NCBI GenBank assembly: GCA_951217055.1
Contig: OX578280.1
Span: 37,647,628-37,711,627 of the forward strand
Source: Gerris lacustris
Taxonomy: Eukaryota > Arthropoda > Insecta > Hemiptera > Gerridae
Direction of reading: 5' to 3'
Length of the DNA stretch: 64,000 nucleotides
Numbering within the stretch: position 1 is the first letter of the stretch; the number at the start of each line of letters is the position of its first letter. A model generated the notes under the pieces. The model did not search any database, was not told the DNA's origin, and saw nothing but the letters and a program-made list of their open reading frames with translations. This document shows, in pieces, positions 11,557-21,479 of the stretch. The translations under genes were made by a program, and so were the position numbers.

Positions 11557-13131
11557 GAAGTCTATTTATTTACTGGAACAGTATTTTGAGTACAAGCCTG
11601 GGCTGTATTCGTCATGTTTTGATCGTCCTAGAGGATTGTGACTGACTAGTAGGTTCGGACCTCTCTGGTCATATATGGTTCCCCGGCACTTATATACCTG
11701 ATAAGGGTTACCTTAGACGCATAACCGAGAACATCCGGCTTTTTGCCTGAACCTTTTTTTTTTCTCCGGTTTAAATATTAGTGAAGATACTGTAATAGTT
11801 TGAACAAGCTTATCATAACACTATTTTAAATATTGTCTGTTGAGATGCATGATATTTGTTACCTCTTACTAGTAAGTGGTGGGTATTCTGGTGGAGGTTA
11901 CATTAGCTTTGTTTAGATGCTCATAAAAGTGGCATATTTACGACTTTAGTAGCTGGAAAAGTACTAGAATGTATTTAATTAGCATTTGTTGCCAACACGG
12001 AGGTTATATTCCTACCGTCCTCTTTATTACAACAATTATCTTGTCATTTGTATTATATGGATTGTCTTGTTTGTGTGTGCTGGCTTTACACTGAAGACCT
12101 TTTACTCTTTTACGTGGGCAACTTTGACATTTTTATTTTGTAGTTATGTGTACGCTCTAACCATCTACAGTTTGGGTTGTTGTTAAAATTTATTTCCTCA
12201 TAGGAAATTTATTCGTTTGAAATGTCCTGAGTATGGATGCAATCATTTGCAATAGGTGTCAAATATATTACATCCTTAATGAATAAGTTACTAATTGAAT
12301 AAAAGAGAGACAAAAAGAAGTCTATTTATTTATTGGAACAGTATTTTGAGTACAAGCCTGAACCGTATTCGTCATGTTTTATTTCGTCCTAAGAGGACTG
12401 TGACTGACCAGTAGGTTCGGACCTCTCTGGTAATAAATGGTTTCCCCGGCTATTATATACCTATTGAGGGATACCTTAGACGCATAACCGAGAACATTGG
12501 GCTTTTTGCCTTAACCTTTCTATAATTTCGGTTTGAAGCACTGCAAAGAATATGTAATTTATTATGACATCTATTGTCGAATATTTCCATTTTTGTGAAG
12601 CCAATTGTTATATGTTTTACTTCTTAGAAATATCTAAACTGAATGCGGCAAGTACTGTTACTGGAATGGCTTGAACAGCTTTTAAGTGGCATTTATTTAC
12701 ACATTTAATGGCTCTGTTGTCAGATTGATCACGGTTTATAGTGTTAAAAAGAGAATAATTAAAAGTATCTATGGTTTATTACGCTCGAAGTTTCTACGGT
12801 GTCCGGAGTCTATTGTAAGATTTATTTCTCGAATTGTCAATTTTTTATTTGTAATAATGCTTTGTCTATTTAGTTTGTGTTGGTTCGCATACTAATAATC
12901 TCTTAATGTCTATGTGATTTTTAAACTTTGGGTCCTTTTTATATATTTTTGCTACTCTTAGTGTATGCAGCCTGGATTATCGTAGAAGTTTGTTAGTTGT
13001 TTAGAGAATAATGGAATTGTAAAACCAGCTTTATTGTACAAGATGGTTTGATTGCCAAATTTTGCAATATGTTGGAAAATACTTACATTTATAATTATAA
13101 ATCTCAATTTAAATAAAGGAGAAGTTAAAAA
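11557..13131 (+). repeat. Dimer D7 (A 11557-12316, B 12317-13131)
   Basis: A is P type with the loop and stem change 'gtcctagaggattg' and the same 'gatatttgtt' loss as D6. B has 'cctgaaccg', 'ctattgag' and 'aatggctctg'. From about 13020 its end resembles the end of the deleted B at 1488-2103 ('gaattgtaaaac', 'acatttataatt'), which marks the left junction of the duplicated block. Confidence 0.95.
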
Positions 13132-13386
13132 GAAGTCTATTTATTTACTGGAACAGTATTTTGAGTACAAGCCTGGGCTGTATTCGTCATGTTTAGATCG
13201 TCCTACGAGGACTGTGACTGACTAGTAGGTTCGGTCCTCGCTGGTCATATATGGTTCCCCGGCACTTATATACCTGATAAGGGTTACCTTAGACGCATAA
13301 CCGAGAACATCCGGCTTTTTGCCTGAACCTTTTTAGGGTTTTGTTGGTAAAACCAAAAAAAGAAACCCTTATAGTTTCGTTCATGT

Positions 13387-13405
13387 GTCTGTCTGTCTGT
13401 CTGTC
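13387..13405. repeat. GTCT microsatellite in TE2
   Basis: Nearly five GTCT units lie about 50 bp inside the left end of TE2. Confidence 0.9.
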
Positions 13406-13530
13406 ACTCTGTACGGTTCCAATAACTTTTGAATAAAAAGAGATAGAAACGTGAAACTTTCCAATATTAAAAATTGTTTTGACGCGCACACAGGAAAAAT
13501 ATAGCGAACTCAAAATTATCAGCTGTTCAA

Positions 13531-14290
13531 ATCCAAAATGGCGGATTACTCACGTCATGCGAAATTTTTTTTTTTTTAAATTTTAAGTGGGGTATCAAAT
13601 GAAAGGTATTAAAGAGTTGATTACAAATATATATATCACTTAGGGAAAGTGTTCAATTTTCGGCGCCATTTTGTCAAAAAACATCGAAATTTTGCGTGTC
13701 CCCCCCCTTAAAATCGTATTTCCGCTCATACTAAAAATATAGAAAAATTTGCAAAATGTGTGGTCTGGTGGGCCATAGAAAAAAAAAATTAGCAATTTGA
13801 TCTGATTTACTGGGAATCCAAGATGGCGGATAATTCATGTCACACGAAAATAAATATTTTTTTAAAATTTTGGGTGGGGTATCAAATGAAAGGTATTGAA
13901 GAGTAGACTACAAATATATATATCACTTAGGGAAATTGTTCAATTTTCGGCGCCATTTTGTCAAAAAACATCGAAATTTTGCGTGTCCCCCACCCTAAAA
14001 TCGTATTTCCGCTCTTACTAAAAATATAGAAAAATTTGCAAAATGTGCGGTCTGATGGGCCAAAGAAAAAATAAGAATAGCAACTTGGTCGGATTAACTG
14101 GGAATCCAAGATGGCGGCTGATTAATGTCACGGGGAATAAAATATTTTTTTAAAATTTTGAGTGAGGTATCAAATAAAAAGGTATTGAAGAGTAGATTAC
14201 AAAAATATATAACACTTGTAGAAAGCGTTTAATTTTTCCTGCCACTTTGTCAAAAACATCCAAATCCCCCCCCCCCCCCCCCAACGACTA
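13531..14290 (+). repeat. Two and a half tandem repeats of about 287 bp inside TE2
   Basis: Repeats begin at 'atccaaaatggcgg' 13531, 'atccaagatggcgg' 13816 and 'atccaagatggcggc' 14104 (spacings 285 and 288). Each has 'gtatcaaat', 'aaaggtatt', 'atatatatcactt' or similar, a 'tttgtcaaaaa' block and a C-rich run. The third is cut short and ends in 17 C (14266-14282). Confidence 0.9.
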
Positions 14291-15726
14291 ATTTCATGTT
14301 TACAACACCAACGAAACCCTTTTTACGTGAGACTTCACGCACTACCAATTTATTTTTCTCCGGTTTAAATATTAGTGAAGATACTGTAATAGTTTGAACA
14401 AGCTTATCATAACACTATTTTAAATATTGTCTGTTAAAATGCATGATATTGTGTTACCTCTTACTAGTAAGTGGTGGGTATTCTGGTGGAGGTTACATTA
14501 GCTTTGTTTAGATTCTAATAAAAGTGGCATATTTACGACTTTAGTAGCTGGAAAAGCACTAGAATATATTTAATTAGCATTTGTTGCCAACACGGAGGTT
14601 ATATTCCTACCGTCCTCTTTATTACAACAATTATCTTGTCATTTGTATTATATGGATTGTCTTGTGTGTGTGTGCTGGCTTTACACTGAAGACCTTTTAC
14701 TCTTTTACGTGGGCAACTTTGACTTTTTTATTTTGTAGTTATGTGTACGCTCTAACCATCTACAGTTTGGGTTGTTGTTAAAATTTATTTCCTCATAGGA
14801 AATTTATTCGTTTCAAATGTCCTGAGTATGGATGCAATCCTATGCAATAGGTGTCAAATATATTACATCCTTAAAGAATAAGATACTAATTGAATAAAAG
14901 AGAGACAAAAAGAAGTCTATTTATTTATTGGAACAGTATTTTGAGTACAAGCCTGAGCCGTATTCGTCATGTTTTTTCTCGTCCTAAGAGGACTGTGACT
15001 GACCAGTAGGTTCGGACCTCTCTGGTAATAAATGGTTTCCCCGGCTATTATATACCTAAAGAGGGATACCTTAGACGCATAACCGAGAACATTGGGCTTT
15101 TTGCCTTAACCTTTCTATAACTTCGGTTTGAAGCACTGCAAAGAATATGTAATTTATTATGACATCTATTGTCGAATATTTCCATTTTTGTGAAGCCAAT
15201 TCTTATATGTTTTACTTCTTAGAAATATCTTAACTGAATGCGGCAAGTACTGTGACTGGAATGGCTTGAACAGCTATTAAGTGGCATTTATTTACACATT
15301 TAATGGCTGTGTTGTCAGATTGATCACGGTTTATAGTGTTAAATAGAGAATAATTAAAAGTATCTATGGTTTATTACGCTCGAAGTTTCTACGGTGTCCG
15401 GTGTCTATCGTAAGATTTATTTCTCGAATTGTTAATTTTTTATTTGTAATAATGCTTTGTCTATTTAGTTTGTGTTGGTTCGCATACTAATAATCTCTTA
15501 ATGTCTATGTGATTTTTAAACTTTGGGTCCTTTTTATATATTTTTGCTACTCTTAGTGTATGCAGCCTGGATTATCGTAGAAGTTTGTTAGTTGTTTAGA
15601 GAATAATAGAATTGTAAAACAAGCTTTATTGTACAAGATTGTTTGATTGCCAAATTTTGCAATATGTTGGAAAATACTTACATTAATAATTATAAATCTC
15701 AATTTAAATAAAGGAGAAGTTAAAAA

Positions 15727-17299
15727 GAAGTCTATTTATTTACTGGAACAGTATTTTGAGTACAAGCCTGGGCTGTATTCGTCATGTTTAGATCGTCCTA
15801 CGAGGATTGTGACTGACTAGTAGGTTCGGACCTCTCTCGTCATATATGGTTCCCCGGCACTTATATACCAGATAAGGGTTACCTTAGACGCATAACCGAG
15901 AACATCCGGCTTTTTCCTGAAACTTTTTTTTTTCTCCGGTTTAAATATTAGTGAAGATACTGTAATAGTTTGAACAAGCTTATCATAACACTATTTTAAA
16001 TATTGTCTATTGAGATGCATGATATTGTGTAACCTCTTACTAGTAAGTGGTGGGTATTCTGGTGGAGGTTACATTAGCTTTGTTTAGATGCTCATAAAAG
16101 TGGCATATTACGACTAGTAGCTGGAAAAGTACTAGAATGTATTTAATTAGCATTTGTTGCCAACACGGAGGTTATATTCCTACCGTCCTCTTTATTACAA
16201 CAATTATCATGTCATTTGTATTATATGGATTGTCTTGTGTGTGTGTGCTGCCTTTACACTGAAGACCTTTTACTCTTTTACGTGGGCAACTTTGACTTTT
16301 TTATTTTGTAGTTATGTGTACGCTCTAACCATCTACAGTTTGGGTTGTTGTTAAAATTTATTTCCTCATAGGAAATTTATTCGTTGCAAATGTCCTGAGT
16401 ATGGATGCAATCCTTTGCAATAGGTGTCAAATATATTACATCCTTAAAGAATAAGATACTAATTGAATAAACGAGAGACAAAAATAAGTCTATTTATTTA
16501 TTGGAACAGTATTTTGAGTACAAGCCTGAGCCGTATTCGTCATGTTTTATATCGTCCTAAGAGGACTGTGACTGAGCAGTAGGTTCGGACCTCTCTGGTA
16601 ATAAATGGTTTCCCCGGCTATTATATACCTAAAGAGGGATACCTTAGACGCATAAACGAGAACATTGGGCTTTTTGCCTTAACCTTTCTATAACTTCGGT
16701 TTGAAGCACTGCAAAGAATATGTAATTTATTATGACATCTATTGTCGAATATTTCCATTTTTGTGAAGCCAATTCTTATATGTTTTACTTCTTAGAAATA
16801 TCTAAACTGAATGCGGCAAGTACTGTTACTGGAATGGCTTGAACAGCTTTTAAGTGGCATTTATTTACACATTTAATGGCTGTGTTGTCAGATTGATCAC
16901 GGTTTATAGTGTTAAAAAGAGAATAATTAAAAGTATCTATGGTTTATTACGCTCGATGTTTCTACGGTGTCCGGAGTCTATCGTAAGATTTATTTCTCGA
17001 ATTGTCAATTTTTTATTTGTAATAATGCTTTGTCTATTTAGTTTGTGTTGGGTCGCATACTAATTATCTCTTAAGGTCTAGGTGATTTGAAACTTTGGGT
17101 CCTTTTTATATAACTTTGCTACTCTTAGTGTATGCAGCCTGGATTATCTTAGAAGTTTGTAAGTTGTTTAGAGAATAATGGAATTGTTAAAACAAGCTTT
17201 ATTGTACAAGAGGGTTTGATTGCCAAATTTTGCAATATGTTGGAAAATACTTACATTTATAATTATAAATCTCAATTTAAATAAAGGAGAAGTTAAAAA
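15727..17299 (+). repeat. Dimer D9 (A 15727-16484, B 16485-17299)
   Basis: Duplicate of D2: same A-core changes and 'gctgccttt'. Private changes are 'aggattgtg', 'gtaacctc', small deletions at 'catattacgactagtag', and in B 'gagcagtag' and 'ctcgatgttt'. Confidence 0.95.
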
Positions 17300-18875
17300 G
17301 AAGTCTATTTATTTACTGGAACAGTATTTTGAGTACAAGCCTGGGCTGTATTCGTCATGTTTTGATCGTCCTATGAGGACTGTGACTGACTAGTAGGTTC
17401 GGACCTCTCTGGTCATATATGGTTCTCCGGCACTTATATACCTGATAAGGGTTACCTTAGACGCATAACCGAGAACATCCGGCTTTTTCCTGAAACTTTT
17501 TTTTTTCTCCGGTTTAAATATTAGTGAAGATACTGTAATAGTTTGAACAAGCTTATCATAACACTATTTTAAATATTGTCTGTTGAGATGCATGATATTG
17601 TGTTACCTCTTACTAGTAAGTGGTGGGTATTCTAGTGAAGGTTACATTAGCTTTGTTTAGATGCTCATAAAATTGGCATATTTACGACTTTAGTAGCTGG
17701 AAAAGTACTAGAATGTATTTAATTAGCATTTGTTGCCAACACGGAGGTTATATTCCTACCGTCCTCTTTATTACAACAATTATCTTGTCATTTGTGTTAT
17801 ATGGATTGTCTTGTTTGTGTGTGCTGGCTTTACACTGAAAACCTTTTACTCTTTTACGTGGGCAACTTTGACATTTTTATTTTGTAGTTATGTGTACGCT
17901 CTAACCATCTACAGTTTGGGTTGTTGTTAAAATTTATTTCCTCATAGGAAATTTATTCGTTTGAAATGTCCTGAGTATGGATGCAATCCTTTGCAATAGG
18001 TGTCAAATATATTACATCCTTAATGAATAAGTTACTAATTGAATAAAAGAGAGACAAAAAGAAGTCTATTTATTTAATGGAACAGTATTTTGAGTACAAG
18101 CCTGAGCCGTATTCGTCATGTTTTATTTCGTCCTAAGAGGACTGTGACTGACCAGTAGGTTCGGACCTCTCTGGTAATAAATGGTTTCCCCGGCTATTAT
18201 ATACCTAATGAGGGATACCTTAGACGCATAACCGAGAACATTGGGCTTTTTGCCTTAACCTTTCTATAATTTCGGTTTGAAGCACTGCAAAGAATATGTA
18301 ATTTATTATGACATCTATTGTCGAATATTTCCATTTTTGTGAAGCCAATTGTTATATGTTTTACTTCTTAGAAATATCTAAACTGAATGCGGCAAGTACT
18401 GTTACTGGAATGGCTTGAACAGCTTTTAAGTGGCATTTATTTACACATTTAATGGCTGTGTTGTCAGATTGATCACGGTTTATAGTGTTAAAAAGAGAAT
18501 AATTAAAAGTATCTATGGTTTATTACGCTCGAAGTTTCTACGGTGTCCGGAGTCTATCGTAAGATTTATTTCTCGAATTGTCAATTTTTTATTTGTAATA
18601 ATGCTTTGTCTATTTAGTTTGTGTTGGTTCGCATACTAATAATCTCTTAATGTCTATGTGATTTTTAAACTTTGGGTCCTTTTTATATATTTTTGCTACT
18701 CTTAGTGTATGCAGCCTGGATTATCGTAGAAGTTTGTTAGTTGTTTAGAGAATAATGGAATTGTAAAACAAGCTTTATTGTACAAGATGGTTTGATTGCC
18801 AAATTTTGCAATATGTTGGAAAATACTTACATTAATAATTATAAATCTCAATTTAAATAAAGGAGAAGTTAAAAA
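17300..18875 (+). repeat. Dimer D10 (A 17300-18060, B 18061-18875)
   Basis: Duplicate of D3 in the A body ('tgtgttatatgg', 'gaaaacc'), but its core has 'ttttcctgaaac' like D2/D9 and 'ggttctccgg', so it is a recombinant. B differs from D3's ('ctaatgag', 'ataattt', 'aatggctgtg'). Confidence 0.95.
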
Positions 18876-20471
18876 GAAGTCTATTTATTTACTGGAACAG
18901 TATTTTGAGTACAAGCCTGGGCTGTATTCGTCATGTTTAGATCGTCCTACGAGGACTGTGACTGACTAGTAGGTTCGGACCTCTCTGGTCATATATGGTT
19001 CCCCGGCACTTATATACCTGATAAGGGTTACCTTAGACGCATAACCGAGAACATCCGGCTTTTTGCCTGAACCTTTTTTTTTTCTCCGGTTTAAATATTA
19101 GTGAAGATACTGTAATAGTTTGAACAAGCTTATCATAACACTATTTTAAACAAAGCTTTAAACTTTTTTTTTGTCTATTGAGATGCATGATATTGTGTTA
19201 CCTCTTACTAGTAAGAGGTGGGTATTCTGGTGGAGGTTACATTAGCTTTGTTTAGATGCTCATAAAAGTGGCATATTTACGACTTTAGTAGCTGGAAAAG
19301 TACTAGAATGTATTTAATTAGCATTTGTTGCCAACACGGAGGTTATATTCCTACCGTCCTCTTTATTACAACAATTATCATGTCATTTGTATTATATGGA
19401 TTGTCTAGAGTGTGTGTGCTGGCTTTACACTGAAGACCTTTTACTCTTTTACGTGGGCAACTTTGACTTTTTTATTTTGTAGTTATGTGTACGCTCTAAC
19501 CATCTACAGTTTGGGTTGTTGTTAAAATTTATTTCCTCATAGGAAATTTATTCGTTTCAAATGTCCTGAGTATGGATGCAATCCTTTGCAATAGGTGTCA
19601 AATATATTACATCCTTAAAGAATAAGATACTAATTGAATAAACGAGAGACAAAAAGAAGTCTATTTATTTATTGGAACAGTATTTTGAGTACAAGCCTGA
19701 GCCGTATTCGTCATGTTTTATATCGTCCTAAGAGGACTGTGACTGACCAGTAGGTTCGGACCTCTCTGGTAATAAATGGTTTCCCCGGCTATTATATACC
19801 TAATGAGGGATACCTTAGACGCATAACCGAGAACATTGGGCTTTTTGCCTTAACCTTTCTATAACTTCGGTTTGAAGCACTGCAAAGAATATGTAATTTA
19901 TTATGACATCTATTGTCGAATATTTCCATTTTTGTGAAGCCAATTGTTATATGTTTTACTTCTTAGAAATATCTAAACTGAATGCGGCAAGTACTGTTAC
20001 TGGAATGGCTTGAACAGCTTTTAAGTGGCATTTATTTACACATTTAATGGCTCTGTTGTCAGATTGATCACGGTTTATAGTGTTAAAAAGAGAATAATTA
20101 AAAGTATCTATGGTTTATTACGCTCGAAGTTTCTACGGTGTCCGGAGTCTATCGTAAGATTTATTTCTCGAATTGTCAATTTTTTATTTGTAATAATGCT
20201 TTGTCTATTTAGTTTGTGTTGGTTCGCATACTAATAATCTCTTAATGTCTATGTGATTTTTAAACTTTGGGTCCTTTTTATATATTTTTGCTACTCTTAG
20301 TGTATGCAGCCTGGATTATCGTAGAAGTTTGTTAGTTGTTTAGAGAATAATGGAATTGTTAAAACAAGCTTTATTGTACAAGAGGGTTTGATTGCCAAAT
20401 TTTGCAATATGTTGGAAAATACTTACATTAATAATTATAAATCTCAATTTAAATAAAGGAGAAGTTAAAAA
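18876..20471 (+). repeat. Dimer D11 (A 18876-19655, B 19656-20471)
   Basis: The A body has a replacement at about 19151-19175 ('caaagctttaaac' plus nine T) adding 19 bp, an A-for-T change that completes a 20-bp palindrome at 19200-19219, and TAG in the 66-codon frame ('gtctagagtg'). B has 'aatggctctg' like D3. Confidence 0.95.
19200..19219. repeat. Perfect 20-bp palindrome in D11
   Basis: ACCTCTTACTAGTAAGAGGT is its own reverse complement. Other A copies have T in place of one A and keep a perfect 12-bp centre (CTTACTAGTAAG). Confidence 0.9.
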
Positions 20472-20539
20472 GAAGTCTATTTATTTACTGGAACAGTATT
20501 TTGAGTACAAGCCTGGGCTGTATTCGTCATGTTTTGATC

Positions 20540-20552
20540 GTCCTACGAGGAC
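20540..20552. repeat. GTCCT-NNN-AGGAC hairpin of the core
   Basis: The five-base-pair stem is kept in nearly all A and B cores while the loop varies (ACG, ATG, AAG; two bases in D4 and D7). D7 and D9 break the last pair (AGGAT). Confidence 0.75.
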
Positions 20553-20606
20553 TGTGACTGACTAGTAGGTTCGGACCTCTCTGGTCATATATGGTTCCCC
20601 GGCACT

Positions 20607-20612
20607 TATATA
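20607..20612 (+). promoter_or_regulatory. TATA box-like motif of the A core
   Basis: TATATA in the context ttatatacct is invariant in A, B and the diverged copy at the left edge. A transcription start would be expected some 25-30 bp downstream, near 'gacgcataacc'. No experimental start is visible from sequence. Confidence 0.5.
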
Positions 20613-20613
20613 C

Positions 20614-20666
20614 CTGATAAGGGTTACCTTAGACGCATAACCGAGAACATCCGGCTTTTTGCCTGA
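20614..20666 (+). other. Putative structured RNA segment downstream of the TATA box
   Basis: Two nested hairpins: GGTTA/TAACC around an invariant 11-base loop, then TCCGGC-TTTTT-GCCTGA (20650-20666). In the diverged copy the second hairpin reads TTCGGC-TATAT-GCCTAA, so one C-G pair has become T-A with both sides changed and the loop differs. In B it is weaker. The motif around it (ctgataag ... gagaac) faintly resembles a hammerhead ribozyme core, but required bases are altered. Confidence 0.45.
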
Positions 20667-20759
20667 ACCTTTTTTTTTCTCCGGTTTAAATATTAGTGAA
20701 GATACTGTAATAGTTTGAACAAGCTTATCATAACACTATTTTAAATATTGTCTGTTGAG

Positions 20760-20810
20760 ATGCATGATATTGTGTTACCTCTTACTAGTAAGTGGTGGGT
20801 ATTCTGGTGA
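20760..20810 (+). other. 16-codon ATG frame in the A body
   Basis: It begins atgcatgatatt and ends at tga after a 'tggtgggtattctgg' run. D6, D7, D37 and D39 shift it by losing one base, and the diverged copy lacks it, so I do not call it a gene. The CTTACTAGTAAG palindrome (20781-20792) lies inside and overlaps a splice-donor-like gtaagt. Confidence 0.25.
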
Positions 20811-20901
20811 AGGTTACATTAGCTTTGTTTAGATGCTCATAAAAGTGGCATATTTACGACTTTAGTAGCTGGAAAAGTACTAGAATGTATTTAATTAGCA
20901 T

Positions 20902-21102
20902 TTGTTGCAAAAACGGAGGTTATATTCCTACCGTCCTCTTTATTACAACACTTATCTTCTCATTTGTATTATATGGATTGTCTTGTGTGTGTGTGCTGGC
21001 TTTACACTGAAGACCTTTTACTCTTTTACGTGGGCAACTTTGACATTTTTATTTTGTAGTTATGTGTACGCTCTAACCATCTACAGTTTGGGTTGTTGTT
21101 AA
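20902..21102 (+). other. 66-codon open frame in the A body, probably not a gene
   Basis: The frame opens at TTG, has no ATG anywhere, and is rich in hydrophobic residues, giving two apparent membrane stretches (around residues 18-35 and 43-65). The T-rich strand explains both the hydrophobicity and the rarity of stops; a second reading frame over the same DNA is also open for more than 50 codons. D11 and D36 contain TAG. No ribosome-binding context or intron that would supply a start is convincing. I infer no product. Confidence 0.3.
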
Positions 21103-21107
21103 AATTT

Positions 21108-21124
21108 ATTTCCTCATAGGAAAT
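21108..21124. terminator. ATTTCCT-CAT-AGGAAAT hairpin after the A frame
   Basis: A perfect seven-base-pair stem with a three-base loop, six bases after the stop of the A open frame, is unchanged in every A copy I checked. It could fold in RNA near the 3' part of an A transcript; a terminator or processing role is only a guess. Confidence 0.45.
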
Positions 21125-21213
21125 TTATTCGTTTGAAATGTCCTGAGTATGGATGCAATCCTTTGCAATAGGTGTCAAATATATTACATCCTTAATGAAT
21201 AAGTTACTAATTG

Positions 21214-21219
21214 AATAAA
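21214..21219 (+). promoter_or_regulatory. AATAAA at the end of the A half
   Basis: The polyadenylation hexamer lies in 'ttgaataaaagag', 14 bp before the B core. The equivalent B-half hexamer has the same place, which supports a gene-like layout, but A+T-rich DNA makes the hexamer common by chance. Confidence 0.4.
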
Positions 21220-21232
21220 AGAGAGACAAAAA

Positions 21233-21436
21233 GAAGTCTATTTATTTATTGGAACAGTATTTTGAGTACAAGCCTGAGCCGTATTCGTCATGTTTTATTT
21301 CGTCCTAAGAGGACTGTGACTGACCAGTAGGTTCGGACCTCTCTGGTAATAAATGGTTTCCCCGGCTATTATATACCTAATGAGGGATACCTTAGACGCA
21401 TAACCGAGAACATTGGGCTTTTTGCCTTAACCTTTC
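21233..21436 (+). promoter_or_regulatory. Shared core, B version (reference copy)
   Basis: Aligns with the A core from 'gaagtctattt' to 'gccttaacctt'. Differences: AAG in the first hairpin loop, 'gaccag' for 'gactag', 'ggtaat' for 'ggtcat' (shortens the GACC/GGTC stem by one pair), 'ctaatgagggata' after the TATA box (one mismatch in the GGTTA/TAACC stem) and 'attgggc' in the last hairpin. Downstream, TCGGTT at about 21443 can pair with AACCGA in the core. Confidence 0.6.
21370..21375 (+). promoter_or_regulatory. TATA box-like motif of the B core
   Basis: TATATA within 'attatataccta', 137 bp into the B half, the same distance (135 bp) as in A. Confidence 0.5.
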
Positions 21437-21479
21437 TATAACTTCGGTTTGAAGCACTGCAAAGAATATGTAATTTATT

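Larger units (their letters stand above)
13335..14352. mobile_element. TE2: non-autonomous element with 14-bp inverted repeats
   Basis: The 1,018-bp insertion lies inside the T run of an A core; T5 on the left plus T5 on the right restore the usual ten. AGGGTTTTGTTGGT at 13335-13348 is inverted, with one mismatch, at 14307-14320. A further 32 bp (acgtgagacttcacgc and more) follow the right repeat. The left end folds on itself (AGGGTTT with AAACCCT) and a GTCT microsatellite lies just inside, an architecture shared with TE1. The middle is three tandem repeats. No transposase is encoded; two minus-strand frames (13289-13513, 13927-14109) are chance. Confidence 0.8.
13132..15726 (+). repeat. Dimer D8, split by TE2 (A 13132-14911, B 14912-15726)
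   Basis: The A core runs to 13334, TE2 fills 13335-14352, and the A body resumes at 14353. Apart from TE2 the dimer matches D1, including the TAG-bearing B half, so it is D1's duplicate with a later insertion. A-core change: 'cggtcctcgctgg'. Confidence 0.93.
20472..20672 (+). promoter_or_regulatory. Shared core, A version (reference copy)
   Basis: About 200 bp from 'gaagtctattt' to the T9 run are nearly the same in A and B. In order: 'ggaacagtattttgag', 'gtattcgtcatg', a GTCCT/AGGAC hairpin (20540-20552), AGGTTCGGACCT, GACC-TCTCT-GGTC, 'ttccccggc', TATATA (20607-20612), 'ccttagacgcataacc' inside a GGTTA/TAACC stem, and a GGC-TTTTT-GCC hairpin ending in T9. It looks like a core promoter followed by a structured 5' region; recombination or protein-binding roles are equally open. 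Confidence 0.6.

Noticed and set aside
13289..14109. Two minus-strand frames in and near TE2 (74 and 60 codons)
   Set aside because: One runs from satellite into the element across a microsatellite; the other depends on TE2's tandem repeats. No transposase motif seen.
20651..20672. Pol III small RNA ending at the T runs of the core
   Set aside because: The transcript would be only about 40-50 bases, internal TTTTT lies in a hairpin loop, and the diverged copy replaces those T with TATAT.
20781..20901. An intron joining the 16-codon A frame (donor-like gtaagt) to the open frame after 'aattag'
   Set aside because: The acceptor lacks a pyrimidine tract, the join enters a different frame from the 66-codon one, and a palindrome explains the donor-like word.
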